Source of the DNA: Desulfobacterales bacterium
GTDB lineage: Bacteria; Desulfobacterota; DSM-4660; Desulfatiglandales; Desulfatiglandaceae
DNA: 7,604 bases
Direction: 5' to 3'
Assembly (NCBI GenBank): GCA_022013615.1
Contig: JAKLQB010000755.1
Span: 1-7,604 of the forward strand
Shown here piece by piece: positions 1 through 5,691 of this stretch (position 1 is its first letter; each line of letters opens with the position of its first letter). The translations under genes and the position numbers were made by a program. Below the pieces are notes generated by a model. It made no database searches. It saw nothing but the letters and a program-made list of their open reading frames with translations, and was not told where the DNA came from.

Positions 1-1296
1 GGCACTGTTGAGACAACGTCTTTTATGAAGTACTTTTACAACCGGGTATCTGATGCAGTTGGCCCGGAAAAGACCGGGGAGCATTTTATTGCCATTACCG
101 ATCCTGGAAGTAGTTTGGAAACAGCAGCAAAGGAGCTAAATTTTCGCAAGACCTTTTTAAATGACCCGAATATCGGCGGCCGTTACTCGGCCTTGTCCTT
201 TTTTGGCCTGGTTCCGGCAGCGCTTATTGGAATGGATATCGACTCTCTACTTGAAAGGGCCGCTGTCATGGCCTGCAACTCCGAAGGATGCAACTGCCCC
301 GTATCCGGAGACAATGCCGGAGCCTGGTTAGGCGCAATCATTGGTGAACTGGCAAAAGCAGGCCGGGACAAACTCACCTTGATTACATCTCCTGCAATCT
401 CACATTTTGGTGCCTGGGTTGAGCAATTGATTGCCGAGAGTACCGGTAAGGAAGGAAAAGGCATCCTGCCTGTAGATGGAGAAAGTCTTGCGGCGGCTGC
501 TACCTATGCCAACGATCGACTCTTTGTCTACCTGCGGCTGGAAAATGACAGCACACACGATGCAAAACTAAAGGAATTGTCAGATGCGGGACACCCGGTT
601 GTACAGATCAATTTGAGAACTCTATATGATCTGGGTGGTGAATGCTTCCGCTGGGAGATGGCCACTATTGTAGCCGGGCATCTTCTGGAAATTAACCCCT
701 TTGATCAACCCAATGTGGAATCCGCAAAGGTTCTCGCCCGTCAAATGGTGTCAGCCTATCAAAAGGAAGGTAGACTCCCTGAGCTAAAACCCTCATTGGA
801 GGCCGATGGAATTCTTGTGTATGCAAGCCTCTCTGCCAGCAGTCTGGAAGAAGCGTTCAATACATTTTTGGCCCAGGCAAATCCGGGAGACAATGAGTCT
901 TCTGGCCGCAGCTATCTCACACTTCAAGCATATGTCAAGCCCTCAGATGATACATACGCTGCCCTAAAAGAGCTTCGCACGGAATGTCAAACGAAAAATC
1001 GAATGGCAACGACTCTCGGCTATGGTCCACGATTTTTGCATTCAACCGGCCAGCTGCATAAAGGCGATGGAGGTCATGGTCTATTCATTCAGATCACCGC
1101 GGATATGCCGGAAGATTGTCCTATTCCTGATCATGCAGGAGGCGAAGAGTCTTCTATCAGTTTTGGTACGCTCAAAATGGCTCAAGCTTTGGGTGATCGT
1201 CAGGCACTAATAGATGAAGGTCGTAATGTTATACGTTTTCACATCGGGAAGAACGTTGTTAGCGGACTAAGGCAACTTTTTAGGGTCTTGGCATGA
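1..1296 (+). CDS. Glucose-6-phosphate isomerase domain, probably the C-terminal half of a transaldolase/phosphoglucose isomerase fusion (5'-truncated)
   Basis: The reading frame is open from base 1, so the true start lies outside the window. The first codons read GTVETTSFMKYFYN, the phosphate-binding loop of the first SIS domain of phosphoglucose isomerase. The signature GGRYSALSFFG follows at about 175-207. The motif QLIAESTGKEGKG at about 424-462 contains the Glu (codon 436-438) equivalent to the catalytic-base Glu of the family. HSTGQLHKG begins at 1039. The enzyme interconverts glucose-6-P and fructose-6-P in the cytoplasm. The C-terminus (RFHIGKNVVSGLRQL) resembles fused Tal-Pgi proteins more than stand-alone Pgi. 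The transaldolase half is therefore inferred, not seen. The stop overlaps the next start in an ATGA arrangement (1293-1296), and the gene heads the pgl-glk operon. Isomerase identity is very likely and the fusion is probable. Confidence 0.9.
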   Translation, partial: GTVETTSFMKYFYNRVSDAVGPEKTGEHFIAITDPGSSLETAAKELNFRKTFLNDPNIGGRYSALSFFGLVPAALIGMDIDSLLERAAVMACNSEGCNCPVSGDNAGAWLGAIIGELAKAGRDKLTLITSPAISHFGAWVEQLIAESTGKEGKGILPVDGESLAAAATYANDRLFVYLRLENDSTHDAKLKELSDAGHPVVQINLRTLYDLGGECFRWEMATIVAGHLLEINPFDQPNVESAKVLARQMVSAYQKEGRLPELKPSLEADGILVYASLSASSLEEAFNTFLAQANPGDNESSGRSYLTLQAYVKPSDDTYAALKELRTECQTKNRMATTLGYGPRFLHSTGQLHKGDGGHGLFIQITADMPEDCPIPDHAGGEESSISFGTLKMAQALGDRQALIDEGRNVIRFHIGKNVVSGLRQLFRVLA

Positions 1297-1349
1297 TAAA
1301 AGCATTTATCTTCGACCTTGATGGCACATTGGTTCAAAATGATTCCTAA
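1293..1349 (+). pseudogene. Relic of a HAD-superfamily phosphatase: N-terminal 18 codons only
   Basis: The ATG at 1293 overlaps the isomerase stop as ATGA, typical of a coupled operon gene. It encodes MIKAFIFDLDGTLVQNDS and then TAA at 1347. The first 15 residues are a textbook HAD motif I (hhhhDxDGT, nucleophile Asp and acid/base Asp), as in beta-phosphoglucomutase-like phosphatases. Nothing else of a HAD protein follows; the downstream sequence is already pgl. I infer that a deletion fused the 5' end of a former HAD gene to the start of pgl, with a junction near 1335-1340. The remnant may survive as a translated leader that carries ribosomes to pgl. An assembly join is the main alternative. 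Confidence 0.7.
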
Positions 1350-2100
1350 ACCCCAAATCACTATTAAGGATACCCCAATCGATCTGGCAAGGACAGCGGC
1401 CGATATATTTAGCATGAGGGCAAATGAATGTGTTGCAGGGAAAGGGCTGTTTTTTGTGGCAATTTCCGGGGGCACAACACCAGGGTTATTTCACAGAATG
1501 TTGATGCAAGAACCCTATGTTTCAGAGATTCCGTGGGACAAAATGCACATCTTTTGGGTGGATGAACGGTGCGTTCCTGAAAATGATGCGGCAAGCAATT
1601 ATGGCGCATCCAAGAAGGACTTTCTCAACAGAGCCCCAATTTCTAAAACTCAGGTCTATCCCATGCCAGCCAGGCTGTCTCCTGAAGACGGCGCCCGAAA
1701 ATACCAGAAAGCACTCATGGAATTTTTTCACCTGAAATATGGCCAGTTCCCGACATTTGATCTAATATTCCTTGGCACAGGCAAGGATGGACACACGGCC
1801 TCTTTGTTCCCAGGGCAAAAGGCACTGGATGAGATGGAAAGACTTGTAATATCTGTTAAAGGAGGCGATCCCTATGTCAGCCGTCTCACCATGACCTTCC
1901 CTGTTCTGAATCATGCAAAGAGAATTATATTCATGGTTTCAGGAAAAAATAAGGCGGATATAGTCAAAACAATCCTTGAATTTCCCAAAGCCAAGTTACC
2001 AGCCCAAAGAATTCAACCCCTGAATGGGACCCTGACCTGGCTATTGGACAGTGAATCAGCTTCAATGCTATCAAAAGAGCACTCTCATGAAAAAAATTGA
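1339..2100 (+). CDS. pgl: 6-phosphogluconolactonase (DevB/Pgl type)
   Basis: The protein hydrolyses 6-phospho-glucono-1,5-lactone to 6-phosphogluconate, the second step of the oxidative pentose phosphate pathway. It has 253 residues from ATG 1339, normal for the family. Visible landmarks are SGGTTP (residues 43-48), WVDER (73-77) and GTGKDGHTASLFPG (146-159), the last two being Pgl hallmarks; relatives usually read G-M/L-G-x-DGHTASLFP at the latter. In-frame starts also exist at TTG 1318 and ATG 1321. The residues they would add (MAHWFK) come from the HAD relic read out of frame, so I prefer ATG 1339. None of these starts has a clear Shine-Dalgarno sequence. The start lies inside the relic ORF, 8 bases before that ORF's stop, so coupled translation is plausible. 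The 3' end overlaps glk by 14 bases. Confidence 0.93.
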   Translation: MIPKPQITIKDTPIDLARTAADIFSMRANECVAGKGLFFVAISGGTTPGLFHRMLMQEPYVSEIPWDKMHIFWVDERCVPENDAASNYGASKKDFLNRAPISKTQVYPMPARLSPEDGARKYQKALMEFFHLKYGQFPTFDLIFLGTGKDGHTASLFPGQKALDEMERLVISVKGGDPYVSRLTMTFPVLNHAKRIIFMVSGKNKADIVKTILEFPKAKLPAQRIQPLNGTLTWLLDSESASMLSKEHSHEKN

Positions 2101-3094
2101 TAATGAATCCATCATTCTGGCCGGAGATATTGGAGGGACCAAAACAAACCTGGGACTTTTTATCCGGGGGAAGAGGCGTCCACTGCTGAAAGTAATTGAG
2201 ACGTATTCCAGCCGGGGGGCACTCAAACTTGAAAACATCATTGAGCGATTTCTTGAAAGACATCACGTCTCCATTACAAGCGCCTGCTTCGGTATTGCCG
2301 GTCCCGTGGTCAATGGACGATGCAAGACCACCAATTTGCCCTGGGATGTCTCCGAAGCTCGAATTAAAGGGCTCTTTAGGTGGGAAAGAGTCCGTTTAAT
2401 CAATGACCTGACAGCGACGGCTCAGGGCATCCCCCTCTTGAACAGCCGGGAACTGGTTTATTTAAATAGAGCCAGGCCCCGAAAAGGACAGAACCTCGGG
2501 CTCATTGCCCCCGGGACAGGCCTGGGAAAGGCATTACTCATCTACCAGGAAGGTCGTTACATATCCGTTTCTTCCGAAGGAGGCCACGCCGATTTTTCCC
2601 CGAACAACGAAGATGAGGTTAAACTGTGGCAGTACCTTCATAAACGCCTTGGACATGTGAGTATAGAAAGGGTGTTGTCAGGGCCTGGTTTATTGAATAT
2701 CTATTCGTGGATGAAAGACTCAGGGCGGCACAAGGAACCGGCATGGCTGGCCAGAAAAATAAAAGAAATGGATCCAGCCAGGGTCATTACCGAAGCTGCA
2801 ATAAATGAGAAAAATACCCTGTGCATTGCGGCGCTGAACATGTTTGTGTCGATCTTAGGGGCGGTTTCTGGCAATCTGGCCTTGACTGGAATGACCACCG
2901 GGGGCATCTACCTGGGAGGTGGAATCCCCCCTAAGATTTTGTCCGTATTGAAGGAAGGCCCTTTCATGAAGGCGTTTACAAACAAGGGCAGGTTTAAAGA
3001 TCTTCTGGAAAAAATACCTGTTAGAGTCGTCTTGAATGACAGAGCGGCCCTGCTGGGGGCTGCATTTTGCGCTCTTGAATTAGAACGGAAGTAA
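2087..3094 (+). CDS. glk: Glucokinase (bacterial Glk family)
   Basis: ATP-dependent phosphorylation of glucose to glucose-6-phosphate, feeding both the isomerase and the oxidative pentose phosphate branch encoded upstream. From ATG 2087 the protein has 335 residues. It shows the phosphate-1 loop AGDIGGTKTN (12-21), FGIAGPV (68-74), LINDLTATAQGI with the catalytic-type Asp (D107), the adenosine-side loop IAPGTGLGKAL (140-150), the sugar-binding EGGHADF (164-170), and a C-terminal GGIYLGGGIPP. These match the E. coli Glk family rather than ROK kinases, because no ROK CXCGXXGC zinc motif is present. A GTG at 2051 would add 12 residues buried deeper in pgl. ATG 2087, preceded by AAAGAG, fits the family N-terminus better. 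It is the last gene of the operon. Confidence 0.93.
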   Translation: MKKIDNESIILAGDIGGTKTNLGLFIRGKRRPLLKVIETYSSRGALKLENIIERFLERHHVSITSACFGIAGPVVNGRCKTTNLPWDVSEARIKGLFRWERVRLINDLTATAQGIPLLNSRELVYLNRARPRKGQNLGLIAPGTGLGKALLIYQEGRYISVSSEGGHADFSPNNEDEVKLWQYLHKRLGHVSIERVLSGPGLLNIYSWMKDSGRHKEPAWLARKIKEMDPARVITEAAINEKNTLCIAALNMFVSILGAVSGNLALTGMTTGGIYLGGGIPPKILSVLKEGPFMKAFTNKGRFKDLLEKIPVRVVLNDRAALLGAAFCALELERK

Positions 3095-3097
3095 TAG

Positions 3098-3190
3098 TTC
3101 ACCGCAGAGACGCTGAGTCCGCAGAGAAAACAAAATAGTTTAACTCAGCGTGCTTTGCGCCTCAAGAGAGCAAAACGAACGGGCGGTGAA
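3098..3190. repeat. Dispersed-type inverted-repeat element downstream of glk
   Basis: Outer arms TTCACCGC (3098-3105) and GCGGTGAA (3183-3190) are exact reverse complements. Inner arms ACGCTGAGT (3110-3118) and ACTCAGCGT (3143-3151) are also exact. The CGCAGAGACGC / GCTTTGCGCCTC style of sequence is one I recall as a scattered intergenic repeat in several bacterial phyla; that recollection is not tested here. It begins 3 bases after the glk stop and could fold in the 3' untranslated RNA. It has no T-tract, so a terminator role is not supported. Confidence 0.6.
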
Positions 3191-3308
3191 TGCTTAAGAA
3201 CAAACCTTTTTATTCAATCTGTAGAAAAGGAGCATAGAACAAGCTGATGATGTTATCGAGAAAGTCCTATGTAATTTTCTTTATCCCCGCTAAAGACGGG
3301 ATCTTCGA

Positions 3309-3333
3309 CCAGCATCCAGAAACCAGCATCCAG
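3309..3333. repeat. Direct repeat CCAGCATCCAG x2
   Basis: Two identical 11-base copies (3309-3319, 3323-3333) are separated by AAA and followed by a further CATC. They look like a short decayed intergenic repeat cluster. No function can be read from the sequence. Confidence 0.6.
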
Positions 3334-3337
3334 CATC

Positions 3338-3394
3338 GCTTCGCCTCAAATAGTAAGATATTTGCTTCCTCAACTCGGAGGTTTGAGGCGAAGC
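3338..3394. repeat. 13-bp perfect inverted repeat in the leader of the nitroreductase gene
   Basis: GCTTCGCCTCAAA (3338-3350) and TTTGAGGCGAAGC (3382-3394) are exact reverse complements with a 31-base loop. The right arm also overlaps a 12-bp palindrome, GCGAAGCTTCGC (3388-3399). GCGAAGC could therefore pair with either the distant or the adjacent GCTTCGC. The structure ends about a dozen bases before the ribosome binding site. There is no following T-tract, so a terminator is unlikely. A mobile repeat or a leader RNA hairpin is possible. Confidence 0.65.
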
Positions 3395-3405
3395 TTCGCT
3401 AGAAG

Positions 3406-3413
3406 AAAGGAGG
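3406..3413 (+). promoter_or_regulatory. Strong ribosome binding site of the nitroreductase gene
   Basis: AAAGGAGG lies 4 bases before ATG 3418. It is the best Shine-Dalgarno match of its unit apart from the one before the Usp gene, and it fixes the start. Confidence 0.85.
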
Positions 3414-3417
3414 AGTT

Positions 3418-4050
3418 ATGGACTTTAAAGAAGTGATTAACAGAAGACGCGCGGTTAATTTTTTTGACCCTGAAAAGCCAGTCTCTGATGAGATGCTAAC
3501 GGATCTCATAGAAATGGCAGCAAAGGCCCCTTCCAGTTTCAATCTTCAGCCATGGAGCCTGATGATTCTCAAGGATTCTGATGAGAAAATGAAACTCAGA
3601 AAACTTGCATGGGATCAGCCCAAGGTGAGCGAGGCACCGGTAGTATTTATCGTGCTTGCGGACCGGGACGGATGGAAAGGAGGGCATGCATTCGTTGAGA
3701 AGAACTTCAAAGAGACGGTAAAAGCCGGAAGCATGTCCGAAAAGAAATACGACTGGTTTATCAATGCCTGCAAGAGTCTATACGGCGAGACCGAAGAAAA
3801 ACAACAGGCCTTTGCATGTAAAAACACCGGCTTTTTCGCCATGGCCCTGATGTTTGCTGCAAAATCACTGGGTCTCGATACACACCCCATGGACGGTTTT
3901 GATCATGATGGGGTACGGAAGGCATTCAACATCCCGGAAAACTACTGGATTCCCCTGCTATTGGCAGCAGGTTTTTTTGATGAGACCAAAAAATTGCATC
4001 TTCCCAAATGGAGAAAAACCTTTGAAGAGATAGTGGTGAAATTTGATTGA
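3418..4050 (+). CDS. Nitroreductase-family FMN-dependent oxidoreductase
   Basis: A 210-residue protein of the NfsB/NADH-oxidase-like flavoprotein family, normally a homodimer that binds FMN and reduces nitro- or quinone-type compounds with NAD(P)H in the cytoplasm. The sequence shows the N-terminal FMN-phosphate motif RRRAVNFF (residues 9-16), APSSFNLQPW (37-46), an internal helix region GFFAMALMFAAKSLGLDTHPMDGF, and a C-terminal AAGFFDETKKLHLPKWRK with Arg199 placed where the family contacts the FMN phosphate. The length is typical for the family. The true substrate cannot be deduced. It is followed 20 bases later by a UspA-type gene, so the two are probably co-transcribed as a stress or redox unit. 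Confidence 0.9.
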   Translation: MDFKEVINRRRAVNFFDPEKPVSDEMLTDLIEMAAKAPSSFNLQPWSLMILKDSDEKMKLRKLAWDQPKVSEAPVVFIVLADRDGWKGGHAFVEKNFKETVKAGSMSEKKYDWFINACKSLYGETEEKQQAFACKNTGFFAMALMFAAKSLGLDTHPMDGFDHDGVRKAFNIPENYWIPLLLAAGFFDETKKLHLPKWRKTFEEIVVKFD

Positions 4051-4058
4051 ATATTAAG

Positions 4059-4067
4059 AGGAGGTGA
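4059..4067 (+). promoter_or_regulatory. Ribosome binding site of the Usp gene
   Basis: AGGAGGTGA is a near-complete anti-16S complement ending 3 bases before ATG 4071. It lies wholly in the 20-base gap after the nitroreductase stop and suggests high translation of the Usp protein. Confidence 0.85.
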
Positions 4068-4070
4068 CAA

Positions 4071-4541
4071 ATGGGAAAGAAGATATTAGTAGCGGTTGAT
4101 GATTCTGAAAATGCCATGAGGGCAGTGGAATTTATTGCGAAATTCTTCACTCAAGATCACAGAATCACTCTGTTCAGTGTTATTTTAGATACCCCTGCCA
4201 TATGTGATATGAATAATCCGAGTTTAACCCCTTACTTTATGGCTCAAAAAGCGGCATTCTGTTCAGTAGAGGACAAAAAAAAGGCCTTTGTAAAGGAAGC
4301 TCTGCAAAAGGCTAAAGAACTTCTCCTCAAAGCGGGATTCAAAGAGAAGAATATCACTATAAAAGTGGAGGGTAAAAAGAAAGGGGTAGCCAGGGGTATC
4401 ATTCACGAAGCAGATTCAGGCTATGATACCATAGTATTGGGGAGAAGGGGGCTGTCCGGCATTAAAGAATTCTTTCTCGGAAGTGTCTCACAAAAAGTGC
4501 TTCAGTCAGTAAAGGCTGTGTCTGTTGTGCTGGTGAATTGA
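4071..4541 (+). CDS. Universal stress protein, ATP-binding UspA/UspFG type
   Basis: A 156-residue single-domain Usp fold. It starts KKILVAVDDSENAMRAVEF, with the Asp (D10) that contacts adenine/ribose in this family. It ends with GRRGLSGIKEFFLGS (124-138), an exact G-2x-G-9x-G-S ATP-binding motif, followed by the terminal strand VSVVLVN. This places it in the nucleotide-binding branch of the family (MJ0577-like) rather than the non-binding UspA branch. It is cytoplasmic, and family members act in stress survival, often as dimers. An unusually Lys-rich helix lies at about residues 69-93. It follows the nitroreductase with its own very strong ribosome binding site. The specific role is unknown. 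Confidence 0.92.
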   Translation: MGKKILVAVDDSENAMRAVEFIAKFFTQDHRITLFSVILDTPAICDMNNPSLTPYFMAQKAAFCSVEDKKKAFVKEALQKAKELLLKAGFKEKNITIKVEGKKKGVARGIIHEADSGYDTIVLGRRGLSGIKEFFLGSVSQKVLQSVKAVSVVLVN

Positions 4542-4575
4542 ATTCGTTACTCTAATCCTGATCATACTTTGCAAT

Positions 4576-4692
4576 GAAACTCCGTAAGTTATCAATAAAT
4601 TCGGGCTGTATTAAGAAAATCCCCCTCAATCCCCCTTTGCAAAAGGGGGAAGGTTCGGAATGCCCAGACTTATTGAGATGTTACGAAACTCC
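4576..4692. mobile_element. MITE-like element 1 (101 bp) with 8-bp flanking direct repeats
   Basis: An identical 8-mer, GAAACTCC, lies at 4576-4583 and 4685-4692, as expected of a target-site duplication. Between them, the left end starting GTAAGTTATCAATAA (4584) and the reverse complement of the right end, GTAACATCTCAATAA (ending at 4684), agree at 17 of 23 positions, finishing in GGGC. There is no coding capacity inside. GTAA termini plus an 8-bp duplication are features I know from the IS66 family, so I infer a non-autonomous IS66-type derivative. A second copy with the same ends lies at 5494-5616. Confidence 0.65.
4631..4649. repeat. GC-rich hairpin core inside MITE-like element 1
   Basis: CCCCCTTT (4631-4638) pairs exactly with AAAGGGGG (4642-4649) across a 3-base loop. 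It is preceded by a second CCCCCTCAAT unit (4621-4630). The CCCCCTCAATCCCCCTTT style is a dispersed intergenic repeat type in my recollection. There is no T-tract after it, so I do not call a terminator, although a strong RNA hairpin after the Usp gene is likely. Confidence 0.65.
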
Positions 4693-4745
4693 TTTGGGAT
4701 TTCATTTTATTGGCCTTAGTTAAAACTCCAAACGGGAGATAAACC

Positions 4746-5474
4746 ATGAAAGAAAAAAGCATACCTTTTAATTACACTGAAAAGACAAAGGATAGAATAA
4801 TAGGCTTGGGTGCAAATCTTGTTGGTATTGCTGATATTGAGCCCCTGAAAGAACTCAAAGTAGATCCTCCTGATCTGTTAGAACCTTTCGCAAGGGCCAT
4901 TTCAATTGCTCTTGAGCTTCCTTTGGCAACATTTGAACAGATTTCAGACCGCCCTACCCCAATTTACAAATCAGTCTACACGACAGCCAACCTCATCCTG
5001 GATCAGATAGCCTTTCGGACAGCAATGGCCCTCCAAAACGATGGTTTTCATAGCCTCCCCATTCCCGCATCCCAGGTTCTGGATCAAGAAAACTGGTACG
5101 CAGCCGTCAGCCATAAGGCAGTGGCACGAATGGCCGGTCTGGGCTGGCAGGGTAAAAATCTGCTTCTCATAACCCCTCAATACGGGTCCAGGGTTCGTCT
5201 TGTAACGGTCCTTACACGCGCCCCCTTAGATGTGGATAGACCGGGGAAAAACCGCTGCGGAGATTGTACTGCGTGTCAGGATGCGTGCCCGGCTCAGGCT
5301 ATTAAAGGTATTAGCACAGAAAGCCATTACAAGAATAGAGATGAGGCTATGTATTTTTCCCGGTGCGTGGAAAAGGTTGCAGGAGAATTTGCAAAGATTC
5401 CTGAAGTTGGTGTTCCCATCTGCGGAATCTGCATCAAGGTGTGTCCTTTTGGGAAAAAAATGGTAACTCAATAA
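4746..5474 (+). CDS. QueG-like protein with two 4Fe-4S clusters, short form
   Basis: The 242-residue protein resembles epoxyqueuosine reductase (QueG) in its core HKAVARMAGLGWQGKNLLLI (123-142) and in its double-cluster ferredoxin region. C171, C174, C177 and C181 form CX2CX2CX3CP, and C207, C226, C229 and C233 form the second set. It is shorter than QueG (usually about 350 residues or more) and lacks the C-terminal HEAT-like tail. Where QueG has an Asp-containing D-T-x-P-x-x-E stretch before this core, it reads LDQENWYAAVSHKA. I therefore do not call it QueG; it is probably a cobamide- or Fe-S-linked reductase relative of unknown substrate. A GGGAG ribosome binding site lies 7 bases before ATG 4746. 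It stands alone between two MITE-like elements. Confidence 0.8.
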   Translation: MKEKSIPFNYTEKTKDRIIGLGANLVGIADIEPLKELKVDPPDLLEPFARAISIALELPLATFEQISDRPTPIYKSVYTTANLILDQIAFRTAMALQNDGFHSLPIPASQVLDQENWYAAVSHKAVARMAGLGWQGKNLLLITPQYGSRVRLVTVLTRAPLDVDRPGKNRCGDCTACQDACPAQAIKGISTESHYKNRDEAMYFSRCVEKVAGEFAKIPEVGVPICGICIKVCPFGKKMVTQ

Positions 5475-5485
5475 AATATTATCTT

Positions 5486-5624
5486 GCAAATCCGTAACAT
5501 CTCAAAAAGTTGGGGCGAATCTTCTGGTGTAGGGTGGCATTTTATATGCCACCGTTATTGGCGGGGTATAAAACCCCGCCCTACAAGAAACGCACCCGGA
5601 TTTATTGAGAAGTTACGTAAATCC
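5486..5624. mobile_element. MITE-like element 2 (123 bp) with 8-bp flanking near-repeats
   Basis: The flanking 8-mers are GCAAATCC (5486-5493) and GTAAATCC (5617-5624), with one mismatch. The left end GTAACATCTCAA (from 5494) and the reverse complement of the right end, GTAACTTCTCAATAA (ending at 5616), agree at 17 of 23 positions. Both ends match those of the element at 4584-4684, so these are two copies of one family. The interior carries different hairpins and no gene. It begins 19 bases after the stop of the QueG-like gene. Assignment to IS66-type MITEs is inference from the GTAA ends and 8-bp duplications. Confidence 0.6.
5528..5585. repeat. Nested double-hairpin core inside MITE-like element 2
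   Basis: Outer arms TGTAGGG (5528-5534) and CCCTACA (5579-5585) are exact complements. Inside are GGTGGCAT/ATGCCACC (5533-5540, 5546-5553) and GGCGGGGT/ACCCCGCC (5560-5567, 5573-5580), each an 8-bp perfect stem with a 5-base loop. The outer stem shares a few bases with the inner ones, so it could fold as a three-way junction or as two hairpins. It is non-coding. Confidence 0.75.
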
Positions 5625-5636
5625 TGTTCATCCTGT
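5621..5636. repeat. Short direct repeat ATCCTGT x2 at the edge of element 2
   Basis: ATCCTGT occurs at 5621-5627 and 5630-5636 with a TC spacer. The phrase ATCCTGTTCATCCTGTC is one I recall as a scattered bacterial intergenic repeat. The right duplication of element 2 overlaps its start, which suggests insertion next to an existing repeat. Confidence 0.45.
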
Positions 5637-5691
5637 CTAAATAACGGAGTTATTGCGTTTCGACATAATCGAGAAAGGAAATAAAGAAACA

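Larger units (their letters stand above)
3095..3417. other. 323-base gene-free stretch made of stacked short repeats
   Basis: No credible coding frame is present. In order it holds the inverted repeat at 3098-3190, an AT-rich segment (about 3191-3280), a small hairpin-like CCCG/CGGG pair (3286-3300), a direct repeat of CCAGCATCCAG (3309-3319 and 3323-3333), and a 13-bp inverted repeat (3338-3394). The promoter of the nitroreductase/Usp unit must lie in or near this region, but I could not identify convincing -35/-10 boxes. Confidence 0.6.

Noticed and set aside
1318..1338. Extended pgl N-terminus from TTG 1318 or ATG 1321 (MAHWFK...)
   Set aside because: These codons are the HAD relic read in another frame, have no ribosome binding site, and precede a family-like N-terminus at ATG 1339.
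3098..3394. CRISPR array in the repeat-rich gap
   Set aside because: The repeats differ from each other, are not regularly spaced, and have no cas genes nearby.
4542..4560. Possible third fragment of the MITE end (GTTAC followed by TCTAATCC) right after the Usp stop
   Set aside because: Only the GTTAC and a loose 8-mer resemble the termini, with no partner end. This is too short to separate from chance.
4631..4649. Intrinsic terminator after the Usp gene
   Set aside because: The hairpin is strong but no T-tract follows on the + strand, and it sits within the inverted-repeat element.
5484..5684. 66-codon + strand ORF across the second MITE-like element
   Set aside because: It simply reads through terminal repeats and hairpins and ends in the rpiA leader. 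There is no protein-like composition or start signal.
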